From Kiritimatiellia bacterium (GTDB lineage: Bacteria; Verrucomicrobiota; Kiritimatiellia; RFP12; UBA1067), in assembly GCA_024405255.1 (NCBI GenBank), contig JAKSOY010000041.1, positions 1-23,758 of the forward strand: 23,758 nt of DNA, given 5' to 3'. Each line of letters begins with the position of its first letter. Position 1 is the first letter of the stretch. Positions 1 to 9,500 of this stretch are shown here, piece after piece. The translations under genes and the position numbers were made by a program. Under the pieces are notes generated by a model. It worked only from the letters and a program-made list of their open reading frames with translations, was not told the origin of the DNA and searched no databases.

Positions 1-1295
1 CTTCCTTGTATGTCCGACGAGGTCAGCATGCCGTTCTTCTTTGCCACGATGTAGGTGCACACGTTGTCACCCGTCACATTGCAGCAGGTCTCGAACATGT
101 CGAGGATCGGATTGATGCCGAGCGCGAGCGCGACGATCTGCGCCACCTGCGCGGACTCGAGTCCCATCGCGTCAAGCACCATGAAGAGGAGGAAGATGCT
201 GCCGCCCGGAATGCCGCCCGCTCCGACCGACGCGAACATGATCGACAGGCAGAGCGTCGCAATCTGCACCAGACTCAGCGAATGGCCGAACATGTTCGAC
301 GCGAGGATCACGAACACCGGCAGATGCACGCACACGCCGTCCATGTTGATCGTCGCACCCATCGGCAGCGAGAAGCTCGACAGCTTGCGGTCGACGCCAA
401 GCTCATCCGCCGACTTGAAGCTCACCGGCAGCGTCGCCGCCGATGAACGCGTCACAAACGCCGTCAGAATCGGCTCACGCATGCGCAACATCACCTTGTA
501 CGGATTCTGACGGCAGAAGAGGCCGATCAGAAGCGGGTAGATGACGAAGATCATCGTCAACACACCCACCGCCACACACACCGTGATGCGCACGTAGGGT
601 CCGAACAGCAGCGTGCCGTTTTCCGCGAAGTTCGCAAGCGAGAGCGCGAAGACGCCGATCGGGAAGTAGAGGACCACGCAGTCGATGATCTTGAAGGACA
701 CGCGCTGCGCGCCATCGCACAGATCCACGAGCAACTGCACCACGCGCGTTTCGTTCGGTTCGGCATCCTCGCGGTCCAGCAGGAACCGCGCACAAAGACC
801 AAATGCAATCGCGAACACGATGATCGGCAGGAACTTGCCCTCCGCGAGCGACTGGAACGGATTGCAGAAGAGACCCACGATGAACGTCGAGAAGGACCCG
901 CTGCCCGAATTGCCCGCCATCGCCGTCGCGGCGGCCATCTTGCCCGCAGCCACGGTCTTGGCATTCGCCAGGGACGGATTCATCAGATAGGCCATCGCCA
1001 CGCCGAAGACCGTCGCAAAGAGCGAGGTGGCCGTGTACCAGACGAGGACGAGTCCGCCGACTTTCCCGGACTTCTTGAGCGGCAGCGACGCCGCACCGAC
1101 GATCAACGAGAAGAGGATGATCGGGTAGACCGCCATCTTCAGCATCGCCACAAGAATGTCGCCAAACGGCGAAACCCACGCCAGAACCGACTTGACCGTC
1201 TCCGGCTTGGCCCATTCCGAAAGGCCGATGCCGATGCCGGTACCCAGGATGAAACCGATGATGATGCGGAAGATCAATGCATTTTTCTTTTTCAT
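1..1295 (-). CDS. Dicarboxylate/amino-acid:cation symporter (DAACS/SLC1 family), partial
   Basis: Inner-membrane secondary transporter expected to import an acidic or neutral amino acid or a C4-dicarboxylate with Na+ or H+. Reading from ATG at 1295 (MKKKNALIFRII), the frame stays open to the window edge, giving at least 431 residues. Several hydrophobic helices are visible. The family's diagnostic elements appear in order: the serine-rich re-entrant loop SSAATLP, the TM7 motif GATINMDG, a second re-entrant loop with AGGIPGGS, and the TM8 segment ending NVTGDN. Only a few C-terminal residues should be missing, since the family usually has 400-450. The site before the start is weak (GAAAG). The gene diverges from rph across about 100 bp. 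Family assignment is secure; the substrate cannot be read from the sequence. Confidence 0.93.
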   Translation of the reverse strand, partial: MKKKNALIFRIIIGFILGTGIGIGLSEWAKPETVKSVLAWVSPFGDILVAMLKMAVYPIILFSLIVGAASLPLKKSGKVGGLVLVWYTATSLFATVFGVAMAYLMNPSLANAKTVAAGKMAAATAMAGNSGSGSFSTFIVGLFCNPFQSLAEGKFLPIIVFAIAFGLCARFLLDREDAEPNETRVVQLLVDLCDGAQRVSFKIIDCVVLYFPIGVFALSLANFAENGTLLFGPYVRITVCVAVGVLTMIFVIYPLLIGLFCRQNPYKVMLRMREPILTAFVTRSSAATLPVSFKSADELGVDRKLSSFSLPMGATINMDGVCVHLPVFVILASNMFGHSLSLVQIATLCLSIMFASVGAGGIPGGSIFLLFMVLDAMGLESAQVAQIVALALGINPILDMFETCCNVTGDNVCTYIVAKKNGMLTSSDIQG

Positions 1296-1375
1296 GGTCT
1301 TTCTATTCCATTTCGAATGGCCTCGTAGTTTACACGATTTTGACGGCATTTGCAAGTGAAACCACGGACGTCGTA

Positions 1376-1384
1376 TGATATAAT
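1376..1384 (+). promoter_or_regulatory. Predicted extended -10 promoter of rph
   Basis: TGATATAAT is a perfect extended -10 element (TGn followed by TATAAT). I see no convincing -35 at 16-18 bp; TTGCAA at 1350-1355 is too far away (23 bp). Transcription would start near 1391. That makes an ATG at 1392 almost leaderless and leaves about 25 nt of leader before the ATG at 1416. Confidence 0.55.
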
Positions 1385-1415
1385 ATGCGCAATGAAAGAT
1401 TTAACGGAAAAGACT

Positions 1416-2117
1416 ATGAGAAAACCTGACGAACTGCGTTCCATCGAAATCATCCGCCACTTCACCAAGCATGCCGCCGGCAGCGTGCTCATCAAGTGGG
1501 GCGACACCTGGGTGCTCTGCACCGCGAGCGTCGAAGAGAAAGTCCCGTCCTTCCTCAAGGACAAAGGCAAGGGCTGGGTTACCGCCGAATATTCGATGCT
1601 GCCCTCCTCGACGGGCGGCGGCCGCAAGGACCGCGACATCAAGAAGCTCAAGCAGGACGCCCGGTCAACGGAGATCCAGCGTCTGATCGGACGCGCCTTG
1701 CGCGCAGCCGTGGATTTTGAAAAGCTCGGCGAACGCCAGATCACGATCGACTGCGATGTGCTGCAGGCGGACGGCGGCACGCGCTGCGCGTCCATCACGG
1801 GCGGCATGGTGGCGCTGAACGACGCCATCGCCAAGTTGATGGCGGACGGTCTTCTCACGGAAAACCCCATCAAGCACCAGATCGCCGCCGTGTCGGTCGG
1901 CGTCTGCGACGGTGTGCCGACGCTCGATCTCGACTACATCCACGACTCGACAGCGGAAGTCGACCTCAACGTCGTGATGACGGATGACGGACGTTTCGTC
2001 GAACTGCAAGGCACCGCCGAACACGAACCGTTCACGGAAGAGTCGCTCGACGCCCTCCGCGCCCTCGCCAAGAAGGGCCTCAAAGAGATCTTCGCCCTTC
2101 AGGCCAGCGCGAAATGA
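1416..2117 (+). CDS. rph: Ribonuclease PH
   Basis: Phosphate-dependent 3'-5' exoribonuclease that trims the 3' ends of tRNA precursors in the cytoplasm. From ATG 1416 the product is 233 residues, close to the usual ~238. Family blocks are clear: [16 protein letters not shown] and VLCTASVEE near the N-terminus, [48 protein letters not shown], and [20 protein letters not shown]. An upstream in-frame ATG at 1392 would add MKDLTEKT. I prefer 1416 because the extra codons are AT-rich, 1392 falls at the predicted transcription start, and ACGGAAAA precedes 1416. This is the only plus-strand gene here. It converges on sbcC with an 18-bp gap. Its last six codons lie in a sequence shared with the HAD gene's 3' end. 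Confidence 0.96.
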   Translation: MRKPDELRSIEIIRHFTKHAAGSVLIKWGDTWVLCTASVEEKVPSFLKDKGKGWVTAEYSMLPSSTGGGRKDRDIKKLKQDARSTEIQRLIGRALRAAVDFEKLGERQITIDCDVLQADGGTRCASITGGMVALNDAIAKLMADGLLTENPIKHQIAAVSVGVCDGVPTLDLDYIHDSTAEVDLNVVMTDDGRFVELQGTAEHEPFTEESLDALRALAKKGLKEIFALQASAK

Positions 2118-2132
2118 CGAAGCGTGGCGGCG
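2099..2132 (+). repeat. 34-bp dispersed repeat, copy 1 (end of rph)
   Basis: Positions 2099-2132 match 11991-12024 in the same orientation with one difference (T at 2125, C at 12017); the first 26 bases are identical. Here the repeat covers the last codons and stop of rph. Read on the minus strand it spells LRHFALA-stop, which is the C-terminus of the HAD protein encoded at the other copy. Confidence 0.9.
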
Positions 2133-2135
2133 CAG

Positions 2136-5100
2136 TCATCCGAGCTTACGGATGCCGGGACCGAGCAATTCGCTGATGCCATTCCCCTTCTTCGTCGCCA
2201 CAATCTTCGTCATCGGCCGTTCCTCGAGTTCTCGTACATGGGAAATGATACCGATGGTCTTCGAGGCATCGCGCTGGACACCCTCAAGTGTCTGAATCGC
2301 CAGATCCAAGGTCTTTTCATCCAGTGTCCCGAACCCTTCGTCCAGGAAGAGCGTCTCAACATTGAGCGTGCCCGAATTCAGTTCCGACAAACCGAGTGCC
2401 AAGGCGAGGGACACCTGGAACTTTTCGCCGCCCGACAGATTCACAATCGGACGATGCTGATCGCGGGCCTTGCGGTCGATAATCGACGGAAGCAATTGGT
2501 CCGCATCCCAGCCTTCAGCATCCCAGAACATCTCATAACGCTTGTTTGTCATCGGGTACAGATACCGGTTTCCCAGTTCAATCAACCGTGCGAGCGTAAT
2601 TCCCTGGGCGAAGAGTTTGAAATTCGCACCATTCTCACCACCCAGTTCCTTGTCCAGCCGTTTCCAGCGTGCAGCCTCATCCGAGAGCGTTTTGATTTTT
2701 GCAGCGAAAGCCTCCACTGTCTGGCGGGCTTCTGCGTCATTCTTCAGAATTGTCTCGCTTTCCGTCACGGATGATTTCGCCGTCTCAAGCGAATCCCTGA
2801 CCGCACTGAGTTCTGCCTTCACGCTGTTACTGTCACGTGTCGAGGGTTGACGTTTTTCGAATTCGTCCCTCTCTTGCTTGAGGTTCCCCGCCAGGGCCTT
2901 CAACTCTGTACGCTGCGTTTGAATCCCCGTCCGTTCCTTTTCTGCCAAGTCAAGTTCTCTATCGGTCCAACAGGCCTCCAACCACGCCTCTAAAGAGACA
3001 TACCCAAGGGCCGTATATTGAGCTTCAAATGCCACGCGCCGGTTGTTCGCTTCGACTTCAGCTTCCTCCGCACGTTTTTGAGCACTGGCCAAGCCTTCTC
3101 TCCGTTCTGCAAGAGCCGAATTCCATCCAGCCAATTCTTGCCTGGCATCTGAAACGGTCTGTGCCATTTTGGCCAACTTCTTCTGCCAGTCGTTGCGGAC
3201 ACGTTCCGGCTTCCCCTCAAGTCCACAAGCTGCACGCGCCGAAAGAAGATTGTCTAATTCTTCCTTCGCCTTCTTCTCGGCAGCCAGGGCCAAATCGACC
3301 GCATTTTGAAGTGCTGGTAATTCTTGCTTCTTGTCGTCAATTTGTTTTTGACGTTCTTCGGCGCGGGCGCGACAGGTCGTCTCCTTCTTCTGGAGTTCCG
3401 TCCGTTCCGTCACCCAAGCCTGTTGGGCTTTTTCCAGTGTGGCTCCAGCCGTACGAATCGCTTCGTCGTCCTTCGAAAGTAAATCGCGTGCGGACTCCAG
3501 TCGATCAACAAGCTCCTTGCGCGCGGACTTGGCACTTTTCAACCGCATTTCACATTCATCCGGTTTGTGCAGAAGTCCCGAGCAGTAGGGATGTTCGACC
3601 GAGCCGCAGAGCGGGCACGGGCGACCATCTTCAAGATGCTCACGGGCTTGCGTGTAGGTCATGATCCGACGAGCCTCTTGCAAGTCGGCATCCGCTCGTT
3701 CAACCGCCTGGTCGAGATCTCCGATGCGGTGACCATACTCCGTTTCAACCTCTTCCTTTGCCTGCCAATCCTTTTCGCGCTTTGACTGCAAGTCCGCGAG
3801 TTCGTTCTGCCGCACTTGGATTTCAGGCGGAACCAGGTCCTGCTGTTTCTTCGCGGCTTCGGCCGCTTCCAGCTGCGCCGATATGAACGCCTCGCCCGTG
3901 GTGATAAACTCCGTTGCCTGCTTCACGGCACTCTGAGCAGATTTCGTCTTATCCGACAATCCCTGAACCTCGACCGATTTGGGGCCGATCTGTTGATCGA
4001 GGCCGATGGCCTGGTCAACGATGGGAGACAGACGATCCCATTCTTCCTGCGCCGTCTGTGCCGCCGTTGCAGCCGCATTGACCTTGTCTGTCACGGCCGA
4101 CTGTTTCTCCTGGGCATCTTTGAGAACGCATTTTGCCGTTTCCACGGCCGTCCGCTCTGCCTTCAACTGCGCCTGCCCCGCAGTCGCCTTCTCAAAGAGC
4201 GGCTGTATCTTGCGTGCAGCCTGCGCCTGATCGGCGCGTGTGAGCCTTTCAATCGCAGCCGCCTCGCGTTCTTTCAATGCAGTCTGCCGCTCGGCGAGCT
4301 GATCTTCCTTCTTTTTCAACGCCCCCGCGTCTTCATGCCATTTCGACTCGATCTCCAATTTGGCGACTTGGGTCTGAAGCGTATCCCTTGTCGTTTCCGC
4401 CGCCTTAAGCTTCTCGCGAAGTTTCGCCACTTCCTCGTCGGATCTCACCGTCAACGCAGCACCCTTCCGCTGGTTTTCGAGTTCGTCCAGGTTCTGTTGC
4501 GCTTTTTTCTTCCGTTCGTTGATCTGATGACCGATTTTGGAATAGATGGCCGTTCCTGTGGCCTGTTCCAGAATCTGCGACCGGCGTTTGTCGCATTCCC
4601 TCCCTTCAGCCGTCAGGAATTGGTCGAATTTACCTTGTGCCAACATTGAGGTTCGAAGGAACTGCTCAAACCATTCATCCTTCTTCTCGCCGGATACACC
4701 CACCAGTTTCGCGGTCGTCTTCTCGAGCTTCGTCGGGGTTCCCGGGATTTCCTTCCACTTCTCCCCCTCCTGCTTTTCAAGCGTCCGCTTGATCGACGAG
4801 AAAGGATCTTTCGCGTTCTCACGGGTCCGCGCATGCGACCAACCGGCCCGATAAATGGACGTGACACGACCCCCGGCATCCGTACGTTCCTCACAAGAAA
4901 AGGTCACTTTAGCCGAGCACTTCTTTTCTCCATGCGACATGACTTCGTCATGCGTATTGGAAATTTCAAGACGCGCCGTACGTCCGAAAAACGCCAATGT
5001 GATGGCGTCAAGAATCGTCGTCTTGCCCGTCCCCGTCTCACCCGAAATCAAGAAGAGTCCGTCGCGGTAGTCAGACTGCGTCAAATCGATTTCCCAATGC

Positions 5101-5147
5101 CCCACCAACGAGTTCAAATTCTCAAATTCGACCTTCAAAATCTTCAC
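2136..5147 (-). CDS. sbcC: Exonuclease SbcC (Rad50-like ATPase subunit)
   Basis: ATPase/tether subunit of the SbcCD nuclease, which cleaves hairpins and processes double-strand DNA ends. The 1003 residues show the SMC-like plan. There is an N-terminal P-loop (GETGTGKTTILDAI, about residues 36-49) after MKILKVEFENLNS. Two long Glu/Lys/Ala-rich coiled coils flank a zinc hook, CPLCG, with Cys511 and Cys514 near the midpoint. At the C-terminus come the ABC signature LSGGEKFQVSLALALG and Walker B/D-loop LFLDEGFGTLDEKT. It starts with GTG at 5147, whose GTGA overlaps the sbcD stop, behind a strong GGAGG site, so the two genes are translationally coupled. Length is typical. It ends 18 bp from convergent rph without an obvious terminator. 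Confidence 0.97.
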   Translation of the reverse strand: MKILKVEFENLNSLVGHWEIDLTQSDYRDGLFLISGETGTGKTTILDAITLAFFGRTARLEISNTHDEVMSHGEKKCSAKVTFSCEERTDAGGRVTSIYRAGWSHARTRENAKDPFSSIKRTLEKQEGEKWKEIPGTPTKLEKTTAKLVGVSGEKKDEWFEQFLRTSMLAQGKFDQFLTAEGRECDKRRSQILEQATGTAIYSKIGHQINERKKKAQQNLDELENQRKGAALTVRSDEEVAKLREKLKAAETTRDTLQTQVAKLEIESKWHEDAGALKKKEDQLAERQTALKEREAAAIERLTRADQAQAARKIQPLFEKATAGQAQLKAERTAVETAKCVLKDAQEKQSAVTDKVNAAATAAQTAQEEWDRLSPIVDQAIGLDQQIGPKSVEVQGLSDKTKSAQSAVKQATEFITTGEAFISAQLEAAEAAKKQQDLVPPEIQVRQNELADLQSKREKDWQAKEEVETEYGHRIGDLDQAVERADADLQEARRIMTYTQAREHLEDGRPCPLCGSVEHPYCSGLLHKPDECEMRLKSAKSARKELVDRLESARDLLSKDDEAIRTAGATLEKAQQAWVTERTELQKKETTCRARAEERQKQIDDKKQELPALQNAVDLALAAEKKAKEELDNLLSARAACGLEGKPERVRNDWQKKLAKMAQTVSDARQELAGWNSALAERREGLASAQKRAEEAEVEANNRRVAFEAQYTALGYVSLEAWLEACWTDRELDLAEKERTGIQTQRTELKALAGNLKQERDEFEKRQPSTRDSNSVKAELSAVRDSLETAKSSVTESETILKNDAEARQTVEAFAAKIKTLSDEAARWKRLDKELGGENGANFKLFAQGITLARLIELGNRYLYPMTNKRYEMFWDAEGWDADQLLPSIIDRKARDQHRPIVNLSGGEKFQVSLALALGLSELNSGTLNVETLFLDEGFGTLDEKTLDLAIQTLEGVQRDASKTIGIISHVRELEERPMTKIVATKKGNGISELLGPGIRKLG

Positions 5148-6382
5148 TGCACACCTCCCGTCACCTCGTCGAACATCTCCATGAAGATTTTGATTTCTTC
5201 TTCTGAAAAATGTTGGCTGCTGGATTTAAGTTTCTGCTCGGCCATTTCACGTGGTTTAATCTGCGTAATGGACTTCCCCTTGAACGCACCCAAGCCGGCT
5301 GTCGCGCGGATCGTCGGCCGCAAGTCCTCTTCTGTCAGGATCAACGTCCGCGAGTTTTTCACGATTTCCCGAATGAGGTTCCAATACAAATCGGCAGATC
5401 CCTCAAACCCCTCCAAGCGAACCCGGACAAACCGACGAAGCATCCCATCTTCCGCGACCAAACGCGAGAGCTCGACTTCCACTTTCTTCGGTTCTCCCTG
5501 GAGCGTCAGAATCGGCACATTCCGCGGGACCGCGCATTTTTCAACCACGGGCTTTTCACCCTTCTTGTTCAAGGTCACCACGTTGATATATTTTTCTTCC
5601 TTCGCCTCGTCGAAGCTCATTGCCAGCGGACTACCCGAATAGAACATCTTCTCCTCATACCCCTTAACCGCCTGTGGACGATGAAGATGTCCCAACGCCA
5701 CATAATCCGCCCCTGCCAACGGTGCCGGATCGAAAGCTTCAAGGCCTCCAACGGTTCGGCCCCGCTCGGACTCTTCATCGGAAACGGCCGTTTCCGCCAA
5801 CATGCAATGTCCCGTCAGGACAAGAGGTACCTCCGGCGCCCTCGCAGCGGCCTTTGCAAGGACATCCGTATAATGCTTATCCCATCCACGCGCAATTTTC
5901 GCGGAGCGCTCTACCGACTCGTCCATATCCGCAGCTCCGAAATTGGAAAGTTCAGCCGGATAGATGAAGGGAACGGCGCCAATGACCAAACCCGGTTGAC
6001 CCGATGCGTCCGGGACAACGACGACCTCCCGTTCGCAAGCCTCCTCATCTTGAGCCACCGCGATGACGGAGACGCCAATTCCTTCCAGCACGGTCGACGG
6101 GGCCGCCAACAGATGCGCGTTATCATGGTTGCCCGCCGTCACGACCACCTTGCGACACGCACCATGACGCGCGACCTCCGCCAAAAACTTGTAGTACATT
6201 TCCTGCACGGACGGCGAAGGTGCCTTGATGTCAAAAACATCCCCCGTGACAACCAACGCATCCGGTTTTATCTCGTCGATCTTCGCCAGCAACCAGTCTA
6301 GAAATGCCTGATGCTCTTCGCTTCGTTCTTCTTCGTGGAGCCGCGCTCCCAGATGCCAATCGCTTGTATGAATGATTTTCAA
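5144..6382 (-). CDS. sbcD: Exonuclease SbcD (Mre11-like nuclease subunit)
   Basis: Metal-dependent nuclease subunit of SbcCD. The 412-residue product carries the calcineurin-type phosphoesterase motifs in order: SDWHLG (residues 7-12), GDVFD, TAGNHDN, a histidine in LTGHCML and GHLHRPQ near the middle. The remaining ~170 residues fit the capping and SbcC-binding regions. The start is TTG at 6382 (read as MKIIHTSDWH), supported by GAGG about 6 nt upstream and by the expected position of the first motif; no ATG lies nearby. The stop overlaps the sbcC GTG by 4 nt, a normal sbcDC arrangement. I see no clear promoter in the AT-rich leader just above 6382. Confidence 0.96.
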   Translation of the reverse strand: MKIIHTSDWHLGARLHEEERSEEHQAFLDWLLAKIDEIKPDALVVTGDVFDIKAPSPSVQEMYYKFLAEVARHGACRKVVVTAGNHDNAHLLAAPSTVLEGIGVSVIAVAQDEEACEREVVVVPDASGQPGLVIGAVPFIYPAELSNFGAADMDESVERSAKIARGWDKHYTDVLAKAAARAPEVPLVLTGHCMLAETAVSDEESERGRTVGGLEAFDPAPLAGADYVALGHLHRPQAVKGYEEKMFYSGSPLAMSFDEAKEEKYINVVTLNKKGEKPVVEKCAVPRNVPILTLQGEPKKVEVELSRLVAEDGMLRRFVRVRLEGFEGSADLYWNLIREIVKNSRTLILTEEDLRPTIRATAGLGAFKGKSITQIKPREMAEQKLKSSSQHFSEEEIKIFMEMFDEVTGGVQ

Positions 6383-6478
6383 ATCTGACCTCTTTGACTT
6401 ATGACCCGCTTCAGTTATCTAAACGAGTCAGATGAAAAAAATCTTATCCGTAAACAACGATGAAATTCAACTTTTTCA

Positions 6479-6575
6479 GACAAGCGACATGCGACAACCG
6501 ACCTGTCGCGTGTCGCTTGTCGCATGTTTCAACCACCCGACCTGTCGCGTGTCAGGTGTCGCCAGCCCCCCCCCC
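6479..6575. repeat. Intergenic cluster of inverted and direct repeats, plus a C10 tract
   Basis: The ~200-bp gap between the giant gene's stop and sbcD holds compact repeats. GACAAGCGACA (6479-6489) and TGTCGCTTGTC (6511-6521) form a perfect 11-bp inverted repeat with a 21-nt loop. CCGACCTGTCGCGTGTC occurs twice (6498-6514 and 6537-6553), 39 bp apart. A run of ten C lies at 6566-6575, four bases beyond the giant gene's stop. On the minus strand the hairpin lies about 60 nt past that stop and could stop transcription or protect the mRNA 3' end, but no T-run follows it. Confidence 0.7.
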
Positions 6576-6579
6576 TGCG

Positions 6580-9500
6580 TCAACGGACGAAGATCGTCAA
6601 GCCACCCATCACATAGACGCCGTCGTCACGTTTAACCACGGCATACCGCGATCGCGGCGGTGCCTTGAAGGACAAAGTCGCCAGATTGGCGGGTTGGGAA
6701 GCTTCCGTCCACACAATCACCGGTTCGCAACTTCCGATCGGCCGCGCGCCCATCTCCACATAGATCAACGCATCCGACGCGAAGGCCAGCGACTTGTCCG
6801 TAAGGTCAAACGGTTCCGTGCGCGTCGAGAGGTCGAACGTCGATTTGTCCTGTAGCGTGAAATTGTGCACATAGTCGTTCACGGGCTTGTAGACACCGAA
6901 TATCTTCACGCCGTTTCCGCCATTGCCAAGCGCACCCGCATAATCGATGGTCGTCAGATTGCGCACGCTGACATCAACATCCCACACGCTGATCGCGGTA
7001 CCGAGCACGATGTCGACCGTGCGCATGTCCTTTGCGGTCGTCGTGCGGAACTGGACCGTCCCCTCTCCCGACGTCTTCAACGTACCGTTCTTCATGAACG
7101 TGTTCATGAAGAGGTACTTGCCCGAGGCGATCGACGCATTCAACGTCTTCCCGCCGAGATCGATGAAGTCACTCGAATGTGCCGTATAGTAGTCGATCTG
7201 GAAGAACGAGTCGTCCGTCAGGAAGGTCTTCCCGTTACACCCCCAACTACCATAGTTGGTCTGATTGCAGCCCGTATTCGCCAGCGTACCACCATTGAGA
7301 ACAACCGGATAGTTGTAGAAATCGTAATTGCCCTTCGTGTCAAAGACCGCCCCTTTTTCGACCGTAATGCTCGTACCAGGGGCACCATACGGATAATATT
7401 TGAACGAGTAGCCGGTTCCCGTCTCGCCGCTCACGGGGAGCGTCGCCGTACCGGCCTTGACCCATGTGGCACCGTAGTACTGATGGGGCTTGTTCGCGAC
7501 AAAAGTGCCCGCGCCTTCCTTGACGAGCTTGACGTTCCCGCGCAACGTGAGCGACGTGTTCGTGACCGTTTTTCCTTCCGGCACATCAAGATGCACTTCG
7601 CCCATCGGATAAGTAGTCGTCACCAACGGAGCACCGCCCGTGAAGGCTCCACCGCCAGAGTTACCATACCACGTGTTGCCATTCGCCCGGTCGATGAGAC
7701 CATACTCGCCATTCGCCAGCCGCCGGGCCGGCACGAAGTCGCGCACGAGCGTCGAACCCGATCGGATCTGACAGAAGTAGAGACGATTCTGCGAGGGGAA
7801 ACGAACCGCGTTGTTGTTCGGACCGTCACGCATCGCAAACAACAGATCGTTACGGTTGGCCGTCCCGCCCGTACCGATATCGAGCGCACCGCCGTTGATC
7901 GTGCAAGAACCGTTCTTCTCGAGATGGACCACGTAGTCCACACCCGTCTTCACAGCTCCCAAAGCCGTCACATCGCCTTCGGCCTGCTTCACACCTTTAT
8001 AGTGGTAAGTTACAGAAGGATGACCGTTGTTGTTGATCCATCCGCCGAACTGTGTGTTGTCATAGCCGGCGCGGCTGCCATAATAACAGGCCCAGCTATT
8101 GTTCGGCAGGCCCGTGAACTGGATCTTCATATCCACAATCGTCGTTCCGTCATGACTGTACCCCGTATCAATCCATTCCGTCGCGTGCGACTCAATGTAC
8201 TCCACCTCCTCATACTCGGTACCGATGAGAGCACCCGTCCCCTTGAGATCGGAAAGGTAGAGCTTGTATCCGTTGAGATCGATGGTCGAGTTGATCGTCG
8301 GATCCGGCAGACCGCGCCAATCGCAGTCGCCGCCTAAATGGGCCGGACCCTCGATGCGCGCATAGTCGAGCGTGGAGCCAATCGGACAGTTGAACACGCC
8401 ACCATCCGGCACCACAAGTACGGTCATTGCCTGGGGCAGCTGATCCGCCACCACGGCCACATCGTTCGAGCAGATCCAATTCGCCGGTTCATCGAGCGCA
8501 CCTGTCGCCCCGCCCTGCCAAGTGGCCGTGCGAATGAGCGTGGTATCGGCGATGTGCAATACAAGCCGGCCTTCCGTTGTCACCTCAAGCCAGCAGTTCG
8601 GCACGGGCGTGTCCGTCGCGTCCTTGACGACAAGTGTGAGATCGTTCGAAACCTGCTTCTGTGTGAGCGTCCCGCTCGGCGCGACATCGAACGTATGGGA
8701 CGCCTGCGGGTCTCCCGTGTAGCTCACCTCGATCCGCTTCAAACCCGTCAATAAGGCCACATCGGTCACCTGATTGACATCCACCTTCGAAGTGAACCCC
8801 TCGTCGTTCGCCGCCATCGTCCAACTCGTGTTCGCACCGCTGAAACGAACCGCGCCACCCGCCAGCTTGCCGTTGCCTGCGAGCCGGCCCGAGAAGGTCG
8901 TCACCGTGGTACCGACCTGAATGAAGGAACCCTCGAGCGTCGTAGCACCGTTGAACGTGGCCTGAACATTGTTGTTCGTGACCACCGTATCGGCCTTCAC
9001 CGTAAATGCACCATTGAACGTCCGCGCCCCTGTCCCATTCGGCTCCAAAATTGTCGTACCCGTCTCAATCGTCACCGGCATCTCCGGGGTAAACGATACC
9101 GTGTTGCAGAACCGGAGCATCGAGGAACCATAGCAGTGAAGGCCGTTCGTGATCGCTCCCGCCTGCGCCATTTCAAACTGGATCACACCATGAAGATCGA
9201 AACGGTCCAACGCGAATGTCGTCGCGTAGGAATTGGGAATCCACACGTAGTCGCTCGTCGACACGTAGGTGCTCGTATTCGTGATCGTCAACGTATGACC
9301 ACCCTCGACCCGCGCGTTCGGCTCGCGTGAATTATCGAGCGTCCGGAACGAGAAGTGTCCCGCGCCGCCCATCGTCGCATCGTCCGTCAAAACCACGCGT
9401 CCAAAGGCCGACCCCCAAGTGGAGCTCGTGTTGGAGTTGATGACCACGCCATTTCCATCAGGGCCCGAACCTTCGACGTAGACAACCTTACCGTGGACCG

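Noticed and set aside
475..1215. Minus-strand frame of 246 codons at 475-1215 as the gene in this region
   Set aside because: It is a shifted frame of the symporter. The true frame runs from 1295 past position 1 and carries all SLC1 motifs.
6566..6575. C10/G10 homopolymer as a phase-variation switch of the giant gene
   Set aside because: The tract begins four bases after the stop codon on the gene strand, so slippage could not change the reading frame. It could affect only the untranslated 3' region.
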